A stretch of 64,000 bases of DNA from Steroidobacteraceae bacterium (GCA_019187495.1 JABAQN010000018.1:45353-109352); one strand, 5' to 3'; positions 25,878 through 35,356 are shown, counted from the stretch's first letter. Numbers and translations: made by a program. Notes: a model not told the origin generated them from the letters alone.

Positions 25878-26717
25878 ATGTCCATCGAACTGACCGGCCT
25901 CGAAGGCAAGGTGGCGATCGTCACGGGCGCGGGCCGGATGCGCAGCATCGGTCGACCCATCGCCGTGGCACTCGCGCGCGCCGGCTGCGATGTCGTGCTC
26001 ACAGGTACTGGGCGCGCACCCGGGCGTTATCCCGAGGATGAGCAGCGTGCCGGCTGGCGCGACATCGAATCGGTTGCCGAAGAGATCCGCGCGCTCGGGC
26101 GTCGCGCACTCGCGGTCGTTTCGGATGTGGCGGATGCCGCGGCGGTCGAGGCGCTGCTCGGCCGCGTGACGGCGGAGTTCGACGGCGTCGATGTGCTCGT
26201 GAACAACGCGGGTGCGACGCGCGGCACGGATCGTGTCCCGATCGTCGATCTGAAGATCGACGAGTGGCACCGGGTACTTGCGACCAACCTCCACGGCACC
26301 TTCTACATGTCGCGCGCCTCTGCGCAGCGCATGGTCGCGCGGGGCCGCGGCGGCAGCATCGTGAACATTTCGAGCCTCGCCGCGCGGCTGATGGCCGCCG
26401 AAACGGGCGTCTATTCCGCGTCCAAGGCGGCGATCAATGCGCTGTCCACGGTGATGTCCGCCGAACTTGGCCCAAACCGGATCCGCGTGAATGCCATCTG
26501 CCCGGGCATCATCGACACGAACCGCCTCGACGATGTCGGGCGCGGTGCACTGTGGCAGAGCTACCTCGAGAGTTTCGTGCCGCTCGGGCGCGCGGGCACC
26601 GGCGAGGATGTCGCCAATCTGGTCGCGTTTCTCTGCAGCGACCAGGGTGCCTGGATCACCGGCCAGCACATTTACGTGGACGGCGGGCACAGCTCCACGC
26701 CGCGCCGGCAGAAGTAG
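25878..26717 (+). CDS. Short-chain dehydrogenase/reductase (SDR)
   Basis: This 279-residue SDR has a slightly extended nucleotide loop, TGAGRMRSIG at residues 16-25. NNAG, NISSLAAR and YSASK (catalytic tyrosine and lysine) follow, with the end at GQHIYVDGGHSS as in 3-oxoacyl-ACP-reductase-like members. ATG 25878 has TGAGGAA upstream and starts 8 bases after cysNC, so it is in the same transcript. It is the last rightward gene before a convergent enoate reductase gene. The substrate is unknown. Confidence 0.9.
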   Translation: MSIELTGLEGKVAIVTGAGRMRSIGRPIAVALARAGCDVVLTGTGRAPGRYPEDEQRAGWRDIESVAEEIRALGRRALAVVSDVADAAAVEALLGRVTAEFDGVDVLVNNAGATRGTDRVPIVDLKIDEWHRVLATNLHGTFYMSRASAQRMVARGRGGSIVNISSLAARLMAAETGVYSASKAAINALSTVMSAELGPNRIRVNAICPGIIDTNRLDDVGRGALWQSYLESFVPLGRAGTGEDVANLVAFLCSDQGAWITGQHIYVDGGHSSTPRRQK

Positions 26718-26738
26718 CGGGCCAGGCCTTCAGGCGAC

Positions 26739-28874
26739 TCAGGCGGCGGAAATCGCCTCCGCCGCCTCCGCGGCGCTCCTCATCGCGCCCTCGATATAGC
26801 CGACCCCGCGACAGTCGCCGACCGTGTGCACGGCGAAGCCCGCCGCCTGCAATCGTTCGACGAGCGCGAGATCACCGCTTGCGCCCCTCGCGACGATCAC
26901 GTGATCGGCCGCGATCGATTGCTCCCGGTGCGAGGCATCCGTGAACCGCACGCAATCGGCCTCGATGCGGATGTTCGCGGCACCGGCATGCAGTGCGACG
27001 CCATGTTCCTGCAGTTCCTCGATGAGTCGCATGCGGCGCACGAGCGTGAGGCCCGCGCCGAGGCGCGGCACTTCGTCGACGACGCCGACACTGCGGCCGC
27101 GCTCGGCGAGGAATTCCGCGAGTTCGAGCCCCACGAGTTCACCGCCGACGATGGCGATGCGCTTGCCGAGCGGCATCCACTGGTGGGTCGCCTTGCGCAC
27201 GAAGTCGAGATTCGCCGTCATGCCGGTGGCCGCGCCGATTTTCGCCGCGAGGCGCGTGGTCCAGCCGGTCTTCTTCTCGAGCGCCGTCGAACTCTCGCCC
27301 AGCATCAACTGGCGCAGGTCATCGCCGCTGAAGACGTGCGGCAGATCCGCGCCGGGCAGCGATGGCAGTGCGCGACGCGCGCCGGTCGCGACCACCACGG
27401 CGAACGGCGCGAGCGAGCGCAACAGTTCCGGCGTGGCCTCCGTCCCGAGGCGAACGTCGATTTTCGCGGCCTCGACCTGTCGGCGCAGCCAGTCGAGCAG
27501 CCGTTCATTGGCGGCATAGGCGAGGGCGGCGAAGCGCAGGGTCCCGCCCAGTTGCGAGCCACGCTCGAGCAACACGACTTCATGGCCGGCGGCATCGAGG
27601 CGCCGCGCCGCCTCCATGCCGCCCGGGCCGCCACCGATCACGACCACACGTCGGCCGGTGGAGGCGGCTCGCGGTGCTGCGCGGCGCGACTTGGAGCCGG
27701 TCTCCGGGTTCACTGCGCAGCGCACCGGCTCCTGCGTGTAAATCGCGCTGATGCAGGTATAGCAATAGATACACGGCAGGATGTCCTGCGGCCGGCCGTC
27801 CTGCAGTTTCTTCGGCAGATACGGGTCGGCGAGGAGCTTGCGGCCCATCGCCACGAAGTCGATCGCGCCGCGCGCGATGTGCGCATCGCCGACCTCGGGC
27901 TCGATGCGTCCGGAGGCGATCACCGGGATGGTGACCGCGGCCTTGATCTCTGCGGCGCAGGGAAGATTCACGCCGGGTTCGTCGGGCGTGTGCGAGGCGG
28001 AGTGCAGCTTGCCCTGGTCGGTATCGTGATAGGCGGTCACGGTGATCGCGTTCGCGCCGGCTTCCTCCACGAGTTTCGCCGTGCGCTTCGCGTCCTCGAT
28101 CGTGATGCCGCCCTTCCTGCCGACTTCGCGCGAGTCGAGCTTGCACCAGACCGCGAAACCGGGCCCGACGGCCGCGCGCACCGCGCGCAGCACCTCGAGC
28201 AGCAGGCGTACCCGGTTCTCGAAGCTGCCGCCGTATTCGTCGGTGCGCTTGTTGGAACATGGCGAGACAAAGGACGACAGCAGATACCCGTGCCCGCCAT
28301 GGATTTCCACGCCATCGAGACCGGCCTGCTGTGCGCGCCGCGCCGCCGCGGCGAATTGTCCGATGACGGTCCGGATGTCCTCGAGCGTCATCACCCGGTA
28401 CTCGATGCTCTTGATCTGCGGCGCCGGCGAGCGCGCGACCTCATCGAGCAGCCACGTCGCGCTGATGTCCCGCGTCGGCATGTCCGGAATCGACGGGACC
28501 CACACGGGCCGGCCGGCTTTCATGTCTTCGGGAGCGACGTATCCGCCGTGGTGGAGCTGGGTCGAAAGCTTCGCGCCATGCTTGTGTACCGCCTCGGCGA
28601 TCGCGGCGAGACCCGGGATGAAGCGGTCATCTGAGATGGCGATCTGCCCGGGCTCATTGCCGCCCGTGGGCCAGGCCACGCCCGCGACACCCATGTTCAC
28701 GAGACCGACGCCACCGCGCGCCTGCTCTTCGTGGAACGCGCGGATGCGCTCGCCACAGGTGCCGTCGGGTTCCGCAAGATTGACACCCATCGCCGTGACG
28801 ATCAGGCGGTTGCGCAGTTCGAGCGGGCCGATGCGCCCGGGAGAAAGCAGATGCGTGAAACTTCCGGATTGCAT
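26739..28874 (-). CDS. NADH:flavin oxidoreductase / Fe-S enoate reductase (2,4-dienoyl-CoA reductase family)
   Basis: The 711-residue protein combines an old-yellow-enzyme FMN barrel at residues 1-360 (FTHLLSPGRIGPLELRNRL, GVEIHGGHGYLLSSFVSP), a [4Fe-4S] site with cysteines 368, 371, 374 and 386 (PCIYCYTC onward), and a C-terminal FAD/NAD(P) module (VVVIGGGPGGMEAARRL, RIAIVGGELVGLELAEFL). Members include FadH, trimethylamine dehydrogenase and the bile-acid enzymes BaiCD and BaiH. It likely reduces or dehydrogenates a conjugated carbon-carbon double bond. It is divergent from the main operon and followed upstream by a VOC gene three bases away, so these two form an operon. Confidence 0.9.
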   Translation of the reverse strand: MQSGSFTHLLSPGRIGPLELRNRLIVTAMGVNLAEPDGTCGERIRAFHEEQARGGVGLVNMGVAGVAWPTGGNEPGQIAISDDRFIPGLAAIAEAVHKHGAKLSTQLHHGGYVAPEDMKAGRPVWVPSIPDMPTRDISATWLLDEVARSPAPQIKSIEYRVMTLEDIRTVIGQFAAAARRAQQAGLDGVEIHGGHGYLLSSFVSPCSNKRTDEYGGSFENRVRLLLEVLRAVRAAVGPGFAVWCKLDSREVGRKGGITIEDAKRTAKLVEEAGANAITVTAYHDTDQGKLHSASHTPDEPGVNLPCAAEIKAAVTIPVIASGRIEPEVGDAHIARGAIDFVAMGRKLLADPYLPKKLQDGRPQDILPCIYCYTCISAIYTQEPVRCAVNPETGSKSRRAAPRAASTGRRVVVIGGGPGGMEAARRLDAAGHEVVLLERGSQLGGTLRFAALAYAANERLLDWLRRQVEAAKIDVRLGTEATPELLRSLAPFAVVVATGARRALPSLPGADLPHVFSGDDLRQLMLGESSTALEKKTGWTTRLAAKIGAATGMTANLDFVRKATHQWMPLGKRIAIVGGELVGLELAEFLAERGRSVGVVDEVPRLGAGLTLVRRMRLIEELQEHGVALHAGAANIRIEADCVRFTDASHREQSIAADHVIVARGASGDLALVERLQAAGFAVHTVGDCRGVGYIEGAMRSAAEAAEAISAA

Positions 28875-28877
28875 GCT

Positions 28878-29351
28878 TCAGGCTCCGTGCTTGCGGTCGA
28901 TCTGGGCCAGCGTGACGCTGAACCCGCATCGCGCCGCCGTATCCAGGACGAGCTCCGCGTATTTACCGAACAAGCCATCCAGGTGGACGTCGATCTCGGC
29001 CTGGGTGTAGTCCAGTGCGTGGCTGACCCGAGTTCCGGCCGCCTCGGCTCGTTCCCTGGCCGCATCAATGTTGTCGAAACCGAAGACAACGTTCATCACG
29101 CCCTCGCCGCGATGCTCGAGAAACGGCGCAATCACACAGTCGTGCTCCCGTCCCGCGATCGGTGCGATCAGCTCAATCCCCGCGTCCCAGCTGATGGCGA
29201 CCTCGATGCCGAAGGGCGCGCCGGTCCAGTTTGCGTCAAGAAACGTCGCGCCGAGCAATCGGGAGTAGTACTCCTTCGACATCTGCAGATTCCGGACCGC
29301 TATGATCACGCGATTTATTCCCCTGAGTCCCACGCAGCTGCCCTTTCGCAT
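28878..29351 (-). CDS. VOC (glyoxalase/bleomycin-resistance fold) protein
   Basis: This protein of about 157 residues has the vicinal-oxygen-chelate pattern: GINRVIIAVRNLQMSKEYYSR at the start, FGIEVAISWDAGIELIAPI, and VMNVVFGFDNIDAARERAEA in the second half. The probable metal ligands are not unambiguous, so isomerase, dioxygenase and binding roles all remain possible. ATG 29351 is the best start although its ribosome site is weak. It lies three bases from the enoate reductase start and should be co-transcribed ahead of it. Confidence 0.75.
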   Translation of the reverse strand: MRKGSCVGLRGINRVIIAVRNLQMSKEYYSRLLGATFLDANWTGAPFGIEVAISWDAGIELIAPIAGREHDCVIAPFLEHRGEGVMNVVFGFDNIDAARERAEAAGTRVSHALDYTQAEIDVHLDGLFGKYAELVLDTAARCGFSVTLAQIDRKHGA

Positions 29352-29632
29352 TCGATGTGTGCCGTGTCCTGATGATATGCGAACGAACGATCGACTGGGC
29401 CTCCACCCGCCTTCCAGACTGAGTCCAGCAGGAATGCCACGGCGGACGATAATGTTCGGGTCTCGATGAATGCCTGCGCACTTGCTGCCGCCCTTCTCAG
29501 CGTGCTCCAGCCCGCTGCCCCAGCGCAATGCCGAAGTCGCAGCGCCTGGTCAATCCGATGTGAAGCGCAATATCCGCCGAAGCAGTTCTGCTAGCATGAA
29601 TTCGACAGCAACGCGCATGGCGAGGTAGATGA

Positions 29633-30775
29633 GTGCATCCGGCAAACGCAGAAGATCTGGGAAGGAGAAGCGGGGAGTCGCTGGAACGAGTCCTGGACGG
29701 CAGAACGTGGGACGATTTCTGCGAGAGCCTGAAGAGTGCGCGCGCGGCGCTCTTTCGCGAGAGTTCGCCGGCCAACGCCTTCGATCGCGCCGAGGGTTAC
29801 CGCTATCTCTCGAGGCTTTTACGCGTCGCGCTCGAGCGGTTCGTCGAGCATGCCGACCCCGGGCATCCGCGCTTCTACCAGATGGCGCGCGCCGACGCGA
29901 AGCTCGGCGCGGACAATCCCGACTGCCGCTACCAGAACTGCGCGCTCGACGGCAGCCGCGAGTATCGCATCCGCGGACGGCGCGGGACCTCGACCTATCT
30001 CGGCATCGGAGCGTATTACGGCCATTACGGCGAACGGGGGCCCTCGGGATGCAGCGGATTCCTCGATTCGGCGGATCTCGTGCTCGACGCCGATGGCAGC
30101 TTCGAGATCGTGCTCTCCGCAAAGCCACAGGCCGGCAACTGGATCCCCATGGAGCCGCGGACCTCGAGCCTGGTCGTGCGCGAATTTTTCCTCGATCGCG
30201 CCACGGAGATTCCCGCCGAGCTCGAAATCGAGTGCCTCGGCGTCAACGCGCCACCGGCGCCGCTCGATCCTGCCGCGCTCGATCGAGCTCTCGCGACAAC
30301 GGCCGCCTTCGTGAAGGGCTCGGCCGATCTCTTCACGAGCTGGGCGGAAGGCTTCGCGAAGCACCCGAACGAGTTGCATGCTCCACCCGATTCGCTCCGG
30401 GCCCCTGCGCACAAGGCCGCGAACCAGGTTTTCTACCACGGCTACTGGAAGCTCGCGCCGGACGAGGCGCTGTTGATCACGGCGAGGCCGCCGGTCTGCC
30501 GTTACTGGAATTTCCAGCTCAACAACTACTGGCTCGAATCCCTCGACTATCGCTACCACCCGATCACGGTGAACAAGCACAGCGTCCGGCTCGAGCCCGA
30601 TGGTTCATTCCTCATCGTCGTTTCGGCCCGCGATCCCGGTATCGGCAACTGGATCGACACTGCGGGGCACACCCACGGCACGATGGGACTGCGCTGGAAC
30701 ATGGCGATCGATCCGCCGCAGCCCGTTTGTCGAGTCGCTCGATACGCCGACTTGCGGGTGAACCACCCGGCCTGA
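29633..30775 (+). CDS. DUF1214-domain protein
   Basis: This 380-residue protein has a C-terminal DUF1214 signature: YWNFQLNNYWLESLDY, KHSVRLEPDGSFLIVVSARD and GNWIDTAGHTHGTMGLRW. The N-terminal half repeats the same theme in part (GSFEIVLSAKP, GNWIPMEPRTSSLVVREFF), which suggests an internal duplication. No signal peptide is evident. Biochemical function is unknown for the family; it is frequently found in lipid, steroid and aromatic catabolic clusters. GTG 29633 has GAGG upstream. The 281-base divergent gap before it shows no clear promoter. Confidence 0.82.
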   Translation: MHPANAEDLGRRSGESLERVLDGRTWDDFCESLKSARAALFRESSPANAFDRAEGYRYLSRLLRVALERFVEHADPGHPRFYQMARADAKLGADNPDCRYQNCALDGSREYRIRGRRGTSTYLGIGAYYGHYGERGPSGCSGFLDSADLVLDADGSFEIVLSAKPQAGNWIPMEPRTSSLVVREFFLDRATEIPAELEIECLGVNAPPAPLDPAALDRALATTAAFVKGSADLFTSWAEGFAKHPNELHAPPDSLRAPAHKAANQVFYHGYWKLAPDEALLITARPPVCRYWNFQLNNYWLESLDYRYHPITVNKHSVRLEPDGSFLIVVSARDPGIGNWIDTAGHTHGTMGLRWNMAIDPPQPVCRVARYADLRVNHPA

Positions 30776-30888
30776 ACGTTCGCGCGTTCATCCATCTGGA
30801 TGAAGAGGGCCCGGCAGATCGCTGCTACGGTCACTCCGTCCATCCCATCTGCTGATTCATCGAGACCAAGTCCAACGGAGGTTGACCA

Positions 30889-33219
30889 GTGCGCGATCAA
30901 GTTCGAGGCTCCATCCTTGTCAGCGCGGCAGCTGTCGCCGCGATATTCGCCGCCGCCACGGGCGACGTGCGGGCGCAGGAGGCTGTCGCGGAAACGGGCA
31001 TCCAGGAAGTTGTCATCACCGCCGAGCGCCGTGAAACCAACCTGCAGGACACGCCCATCGCGGTCACGGCCATGGATTCCGGCGCGCTCCTCGATCATGG
31101 CATCACGGATCTCGAGGGCGTGATGAAGGCCACCCCGAGCATGTCCTTCACGCCTTATCCGACCTCCACCAATACGTTCAGCATTTTCATGCGTGGAACC
31201 GGGGTGCAGGACGCGGGGCAGATCACGATCGACTCCGCCGTTGGCCTCTATCAGGACGGGTTCTACATTCCGCGCGGCCAGATGGTGAGCTTCGATCTCG
31301 CCGACATCGAGCGCGTCGAGGTGCTGCGCGGGCCCCAGGGTACGCTCTATGGGCGCAACACCACGGGCGGCGCCGTCAATCTCGTCAGCAAGAAGCCGAG
31401 CGGTGAGCTCGGCTTCAAGCAGGAACTCGGCTTCGGCAACGAAGGGCGCATCAGGAGTCTCTCGGTGCTGGATCTGCCGCAATGGGGCGGGTTGTCCAGC
31501 AGATTCTCCTTCCTCAAGCGCAGGAAGGACGGTTACGTGAAGAACCCGGGTCCGGGGCACGATTTCGGCGAGGAAGACCAGACCGCCGGTCGCGTGGCAT
31601 TGCGCTGGGACACGGGGGCGCCATTCACGGCGGATTATTTCTACGAGCGCGGCGAGCTCGACTCGACGCCGCTCTACTACACGAACTCCGCGCTCGTCGG
31701 CCTCATCCCGGGCTATTCCGACAACGGCGAACCCGAGCATCGCAGCTATCGGGCGATCGACTTGCCGGAGAGCCCGGGGGAATTCGAGGGCCACGGCCTC
31801 ACGCTCGCGTGGAAAGCGGGCGATGCGCTGACGCTGAAGTCGCTCACCGGCTACCGCGATCTCGGTGTGACCTACAACCAGGACTATGCCGAGACGTTCT
31901 TCGTCGGCTTCCGCAGCCGCGACGACATCCGCTCGCACCAGTTCTCGCAGGAACTGCAGGCGCTCGGGAGCCTGCTCGATGGGCGCATCGAATATGTCGC
32001 CGGCGCCTACTACTACGAGGAGGCGGCGCGACACAACAACTTTACGGTCATCACGAATGCGCTTCCGGGGTCTTCGCCATTGCTCCTGAACAAGGAGCGG
32101 CAGGTTACCGCCGAGTCGAAATCGAGGGCGATCTATGCCCAGCTCACCTGGACGCCACCGCTGCCGGGCGATCGACTCGATCTCACGTTCGGCGCCCGCT
32201 ACACCCGGGATGATCGTGCGGCGAGCCGCACATTGCTGAACACTTATTTCGGTTTTCCGATTGCGCAGGAACCGGCTCCGGGTCTCGTCAACGCGAACGA
32301 CCTGGAGTCGAGCCGCTTCAATCCCGCCTTCACGGCAAACTACCACTGGACGGGCGATGTGAGCACCTACCTGCGCGTCGCCACCGGCTACAAGGCGGGC
32401 GGCTCGAGCGAGTCGGTGGATGTCGGCCAGTTCGGCATCACCTTCAAGCCGGAGAACGTCACGGTGTACGAGCTCGGCCTGAAGTCCTATCTCTTCGACC
32501 GGCGCGTGCGCCTGAACGCCGCGGCGTTCAGCAGCAGGTATGAGGACATGCAGCTGTTCTTCAACTCGAATCCCGGGGATCTCTCGGTGGTGCTCGGGTT
32601 GAATGCCGGCAAGTCCACGATCCGGGGGCTCGAGCTGGAAACGCTTTGGCAACCGGTGGATTCGCTGAATGTCTCGCTCGAGTACACGCGACTCGACGCG
32701 AAGTACGACGAGGTCCTGGCGCCCGCCGGCACGATTTTCGATCCGACGGTCAACAGCGCCTCGCCCTACCAGGTGGGCGACGACGTGAAGCGGCTGTTCT
32801 CGAATGGCTACTCGCCGAAGAACTCGCTCAACCTCGGCTCGAGCTGGACCTTCCTGAAGCGTGGCGGAAGCGACTTGACCGCCATCCTCAACTATCGCTG
32901 GGAAGACCGGACCTTCCACGGTTCCGGAGCCGGACCCGGTGTGCCAGGCTACAAGCTCGCAGAGCGACCGGCTTTCGGGCTGCTGGATGGACGCCTCTCC
33001 TGGAAGATGGAAATGGCGAACGGGAACCAGCTGCGAGTCGACCTCTGGGGCAAGAATCTCACCGACAAGGCATGGCCGCTGTACATGATCGTCTCCGGCA
33101 GCCCTGTTGCCATTCGCGATCCGTTGACCGGCGCGGTCATCCCCGCCGGGCTCGGCTCTCCTCCGACCGCGTGGGCGGAGCGCCGCACCTACGGGTTGAA
33201 CCTGATCTACGAGCTGTGA
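30889..33219 (+). CDS. TonB-dependent outer-membrane receptor (copy 3)
   Basis: This 776-residue receptor has a signal peptide (SILVSAAAVAAIFAAATG), a TonB box in QEVVITAERR, plug motifs (VLRGPQGTLYGRNTTGGAVNLVS) and a barrel that ends in LNLIYEL. GTG 30889 is the start, with GGAGG 7 bases upstream. It is only distantly like the receptors at 3950 and 21498, so it probably takes up a different or modified ligand. Its stop overlaps the SMP-30-like gene (GTGA), beginning a tightly packed unit with the sulfotransferase and an SDR. Confidence 0.92.
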   Translation: MRDQVRGSILVSAAAVAAIFAAATGDVRAQEAVAETGIQEVVITAERRETNLQDTPIAVTAMDSGALLDHGITDLEGVMKATPSMSFTPYPTSTNTFSIFMRGTGVQDAGQITIDSAVGLYQDGFYIPRGQMVSFDLADIERVEVLRGPQGTLYGRNTTGGAVNLVSKKPSGELGFKQELGFGNEGRIRSLSVLDLPQWGGLSSRFSFLKRRKDGYVKNPGPGHDFGEEDQTAGRVALRWDTGAPFTADYFYERGELDSTPLYYTNSALVGLIPGYSDNGEPEHRSYRAIDLPESPGEFEGHGLTLAWKAGDALTLKSLTGYRDLGVTYNQDYAETFFVGFRSRDDIRSHQFSQELQALGSLLDGRIEYVAGAYYYEEAARHNNFTVITNALPGSSPLLLNKERQVTAESKSRAIYAQLTWTPPLPGDRLDLTFGARYTRDDRAASRTLLNTYFGFPIAQEPAPGLVNANDLESSRFNPAFTANYHWTGDVSTYLRVATGYKAGGSSESVDVGQFGITFKPENVTVYELGLKSYLFDRRVRLNAAAFSSRYEDMQLFFNSNPGDLSVVLGLNAGKSTIRGLELETLWQPVDSLNVSLEYTRLDAKYDEVLAPAGTIFDPTVNSASPYQVGDDVKRLFSNGYSPKNSLNLGSSWTFLKRGGSDLTAILNYRWEDRTFHGSGAGPGVPGYKLAERPAFGLLDGRLSWKMEMANGNQLRVDLWGKNLTDKAWPLYMIVSGSPVAIRDPLTGAVIPAGLGSPPTAWAERRTYGLNLIYEL

Positions 33220-34175
33220 ACGGGAAGACCCTGCGGGTGATCGCCGAGGGCCTCGAGGCCCCCGAGGGGCCCGTGGCGCTCCCGGACGGAAGTATCCTCG
33301 TCTGTGAAATGGCGGCGGGACGCGTTGCCCGCGTGCGGCCGGACGGGAGCAGACGGGTGGTCGCGGAGACCGGCGGCACGCCGAACGGTGCCGCAATGGG
33401 GCCGGATGGCATGTGCTACGTCTGCAATCGCGGTGCATCGACGTGGCGGCGGCTTGGCGAGATGCTGGTGCCGGTCGCCCACGATGAGCCGGGCGCGGGC
33501 ACGCCCCGTGGCTGCATCCAGCGGTTCGATCCCGAAAGCGGCCGCGTCGAGTTGCTGTACGAGCGTGCGGGGGACCTGTGGCTGTCGGCGCCCAATGATC
33601 TCGTTTTCGATACCACCGGCGGATTCTGGTTCACCGACTTCGGCAGGATGCGGGAACGCAGCCTCGATCTCGGCAGCCTCTTCTACGCGAAGGCGGACGG
33701 CAGCCACATTCACGAGGTCCGCGGCTCCTTCTACGGGCCAAACGGCGTCGGGCTGTCGCCCGACGGCCGCTGGCTCTATGTCGCCGAGACCTTCACGAGC
33801 CAGCTCCATCGGTTCGAAGTGGCAGGGCCGGGCGAGATCCGGTTTGCCGACGCCGCGGGATTCGGCTCGCCGGGGGGTCACTTCGTCGGTGCGCCGGGCG
33901 GGCTTTCGTTCCTCGATAGTCTCGCGATCGATTCCGGGGGCTACATCCTCGTGGCAAACGGGGGCGAGGGCAGGCTGACGGTCTTTCCGCCGGATGGCGG
34001 CGCGTGCGAACACATCCCAATGCCGGATTTCGCGCCGACCAATGTCTGCTTCGGTGGCGAAAATTTCACGACGGCCTATGTCACGCTGATGACGACGGGC
34101 CGCCTCGTCGCGATGGATTGGCCGAGGCCCGGCCTGCCACTGCACTTTCGCGATGCGGCGCCTGCCTTGCCATGA
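33216..34175 (+). CDS. SMP-30/gluconolactonase-like beta-propeller hydrolase
   Basis: This is a 319-residue six-bladed propeller of the SMP-30/gluconolaconase/LRE family: LEAPEGPVALPDGSILVCEM, VAETGGTPNGAAMGPDG, APNDLVFDTTGGFWFTDFG and GPNGVGLSPDGRWLYVAET, with the asparagine and aspartate residues that usually bind the metal. Members hydrolyse lactones or organophosphates; some are strictosidine-synthase-like. GTG 33216 overlaps the receptor stop, and its own stop overlaps the sulfotransferase start (ATGA). It would open a lactone ring in the same pathway, but the substrate is not known. Confidence 0.88.
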   Translation: MNGKTLRVIAEGLEAPEGPVALPDGSILVCEMAAGRVARVRPDGSRRVVAETGGTPNGAAMGPDGMCYVCNRGASTWRRLGEMLVPVAHDEPGAGTPRGCIQRFDPESGRVELLYERAGDLWLSAPNDLVFDTTGGFWFTDFGRMRERSLDLGSLFYAKADGSHIHEVRGSFYGPNGVGLSPDGRWLYVAETFTSQLHRFEVAGPGEIRFADAAGFGSPGGHFVGAPGGLSFLDSLAIDSGGYILVANGGEGRLTVFPPDGGACEHIPMPDFAPTNVCFGGENFTTAYVTLMTTGRLVAMDWPRPGLPLHFRDAAPALP

Positions 34176-35347
34176 CGCTCGACATGCAGACCCTGCTCGC
34201 CGAAGCCCGCGCGCGCAGCGGCGGCCTCGAGGATTTCGGCGACGACAGCTTCCGTCCCGCACTCGCCGTGCTCCTGCAGGCGCTCGACACCGAAGGGGGC
34301 CTCAGCGAATCCGGCCGGGAGCGGCTCCGCTCGCGCATCATCGAGCGCCTGCAGAATCGGCTGGGGCTCGAAGACTACTTTCGCCGGCACCCCGAGATCG
34401 ATGATGAAGTGGTCGACGATCCGGTCGTGATCGTCGGCCTGCCGCGCACGGGGACGACTCTCCTGCAGCGGATCCTCGGTTGCGACGCGCGGCTGCACCC
34501 GATGCTCTACTGGGAGACGCGCTACCCCGTGCCACTGTCGGATCCCGTGCCACCGGGCCCCGATCCGCGCATCGCACTCGCCAGGGCGGAAGTCGAGGCG
34601 ATGCTCGCCGCCAACCCCGCGCTGCTTTCGATCCATCCCTGGGACGCGGAAGCGTCCGACGAAGAGGGCATGCTGATCGAGCACTCGTTCCACGGTTATT
34701 TCGACGCCTACGCGGACATGCCGGGCTATTCCGGCTGGCTGTGGCGAGCCGACCACGTGCCGGCTTACCGCCACCTGCAGAGGATGCTGAAGTTCATCCA
34801 GTGGCAGAAGCGCCGTCGCGGCAGCGAGGCGCAGCGATGGGTGCTCAAGGCGCCGCATCACCTGCGACAGATCGAAGTGCTGCTCGCGGTCTTCCCCGGC
34901 GCCCAGGTGATCCAGACCCATCGCGATCCGCTCGAAACGGTTCCCTCGAGCGGCAGTTTCATCTACAACCTGCGCAAGGTGTACATGCGGGACCCGGATC
35001 CGGCGCGCGCCGGGCAGCAGCGCTGCGCCGACTACGCGCGCGGCATGAGAAAGACGATGGAGTATCGTGACCGCAATCCGTCCGCCCCGTTCCTCGATGT
35101 GTGGTTTGCCGACACCGTGAGCAGGCCGCTCGCGGTCGTCGAGGAAGTTTACCGGTTCGCGGGCCTCGGGCTTCCGGCGGACGTGGAAGCCAGGATGCAG
35201 CAGCATCTCGAGCACAACCGGCGCGAGAAGCGGCCGCTGCACCACTACAGCAGTGGGGAGTTCGGGCTGTCGGAGGAGCAGATCCGCCGCGACTTCGCGG
35301 CCTACCGGGCGCGATACATCGAGCCGCGCGCAGAACGGCATCCATAG
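34172..35347 (+). CDS. PAPS-dependent sulfotransferase family protein
   Basis: This 391-residue protein shows the two PAPS-binding elements of the sulfotransferase superfamily: VVIVGLPRTGTTLLQRIL with the 5'-phosphosulfate loop at residues 89-98, and THRDPLETVPS with R251 for the 3'-phosphate. A candidate 3'-loop (RREKRPLHHYSSGEFGL) lies near the C-terminus. It would move a sulfo group from PAPS to a hydroxyl. In a cluster that also encodes a sulfatase and the PAPS-forming enzymes, this suggests conjugation or re-sulfation of a pathway compound. It is translationally coupled to the upstream propeller gene. Confidence 0.88.
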   Translation: MTLDMQTLLAEARARSGGLEDFGDDSFRPALAVLLQALDTEGGLSESGRERLRSRIIERLQNRLGLEDYFRRHPEIDDEVVDDPVVIVGLPRTGTTLLQRILGCDARLHPMLYWETRYPVPLSDPVPPGPDPRIALARAEVEAMLAANPALLSIHPWDAEASDEEGMLIEHSFHGYFDAYADMPGYSGWLWRADHVPAYRHLQRMLKFIQWQKRRRGSEAQRWVLKAPHHLRQIEVLLAVFPGAQVIQTHRDPLETVPSSGSFIYNLRKVYMRDPDPARAGQQRCADYARGMRKTMEYRDRNPSAPFLDVWFADTVSRPLAVVEEVYRFAGLGLPADVEARMQQHLEHNRREKRPLHHYSSGEFGLSEEQIRRDFAAYRARYIEPRAERHP

Positions 35348-35356
35348 GAGACGCAC

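Noticed and set aside
26826..28634. A rightward open frame of about 600 codons opposite the enoate reductase
   Set aside because: No ribosome site or recognised motif, and the leftward frame has FMN, Fe-S and FAD motifs.
29352..29632. Promoter pair between the VOC protein and DUF1214 genes
   Set aside because: The divergent gap must contain promoters, but no -35/-10 combination or palindrome was convincing enough to list.
30553..33438. A leftward open frame of about 960 codons opposite the third TonB receptor
   Set aside because: High-GC codon bias keeps the antisense frame open. The rightward frame has TonB box, plug and barrel motifs.
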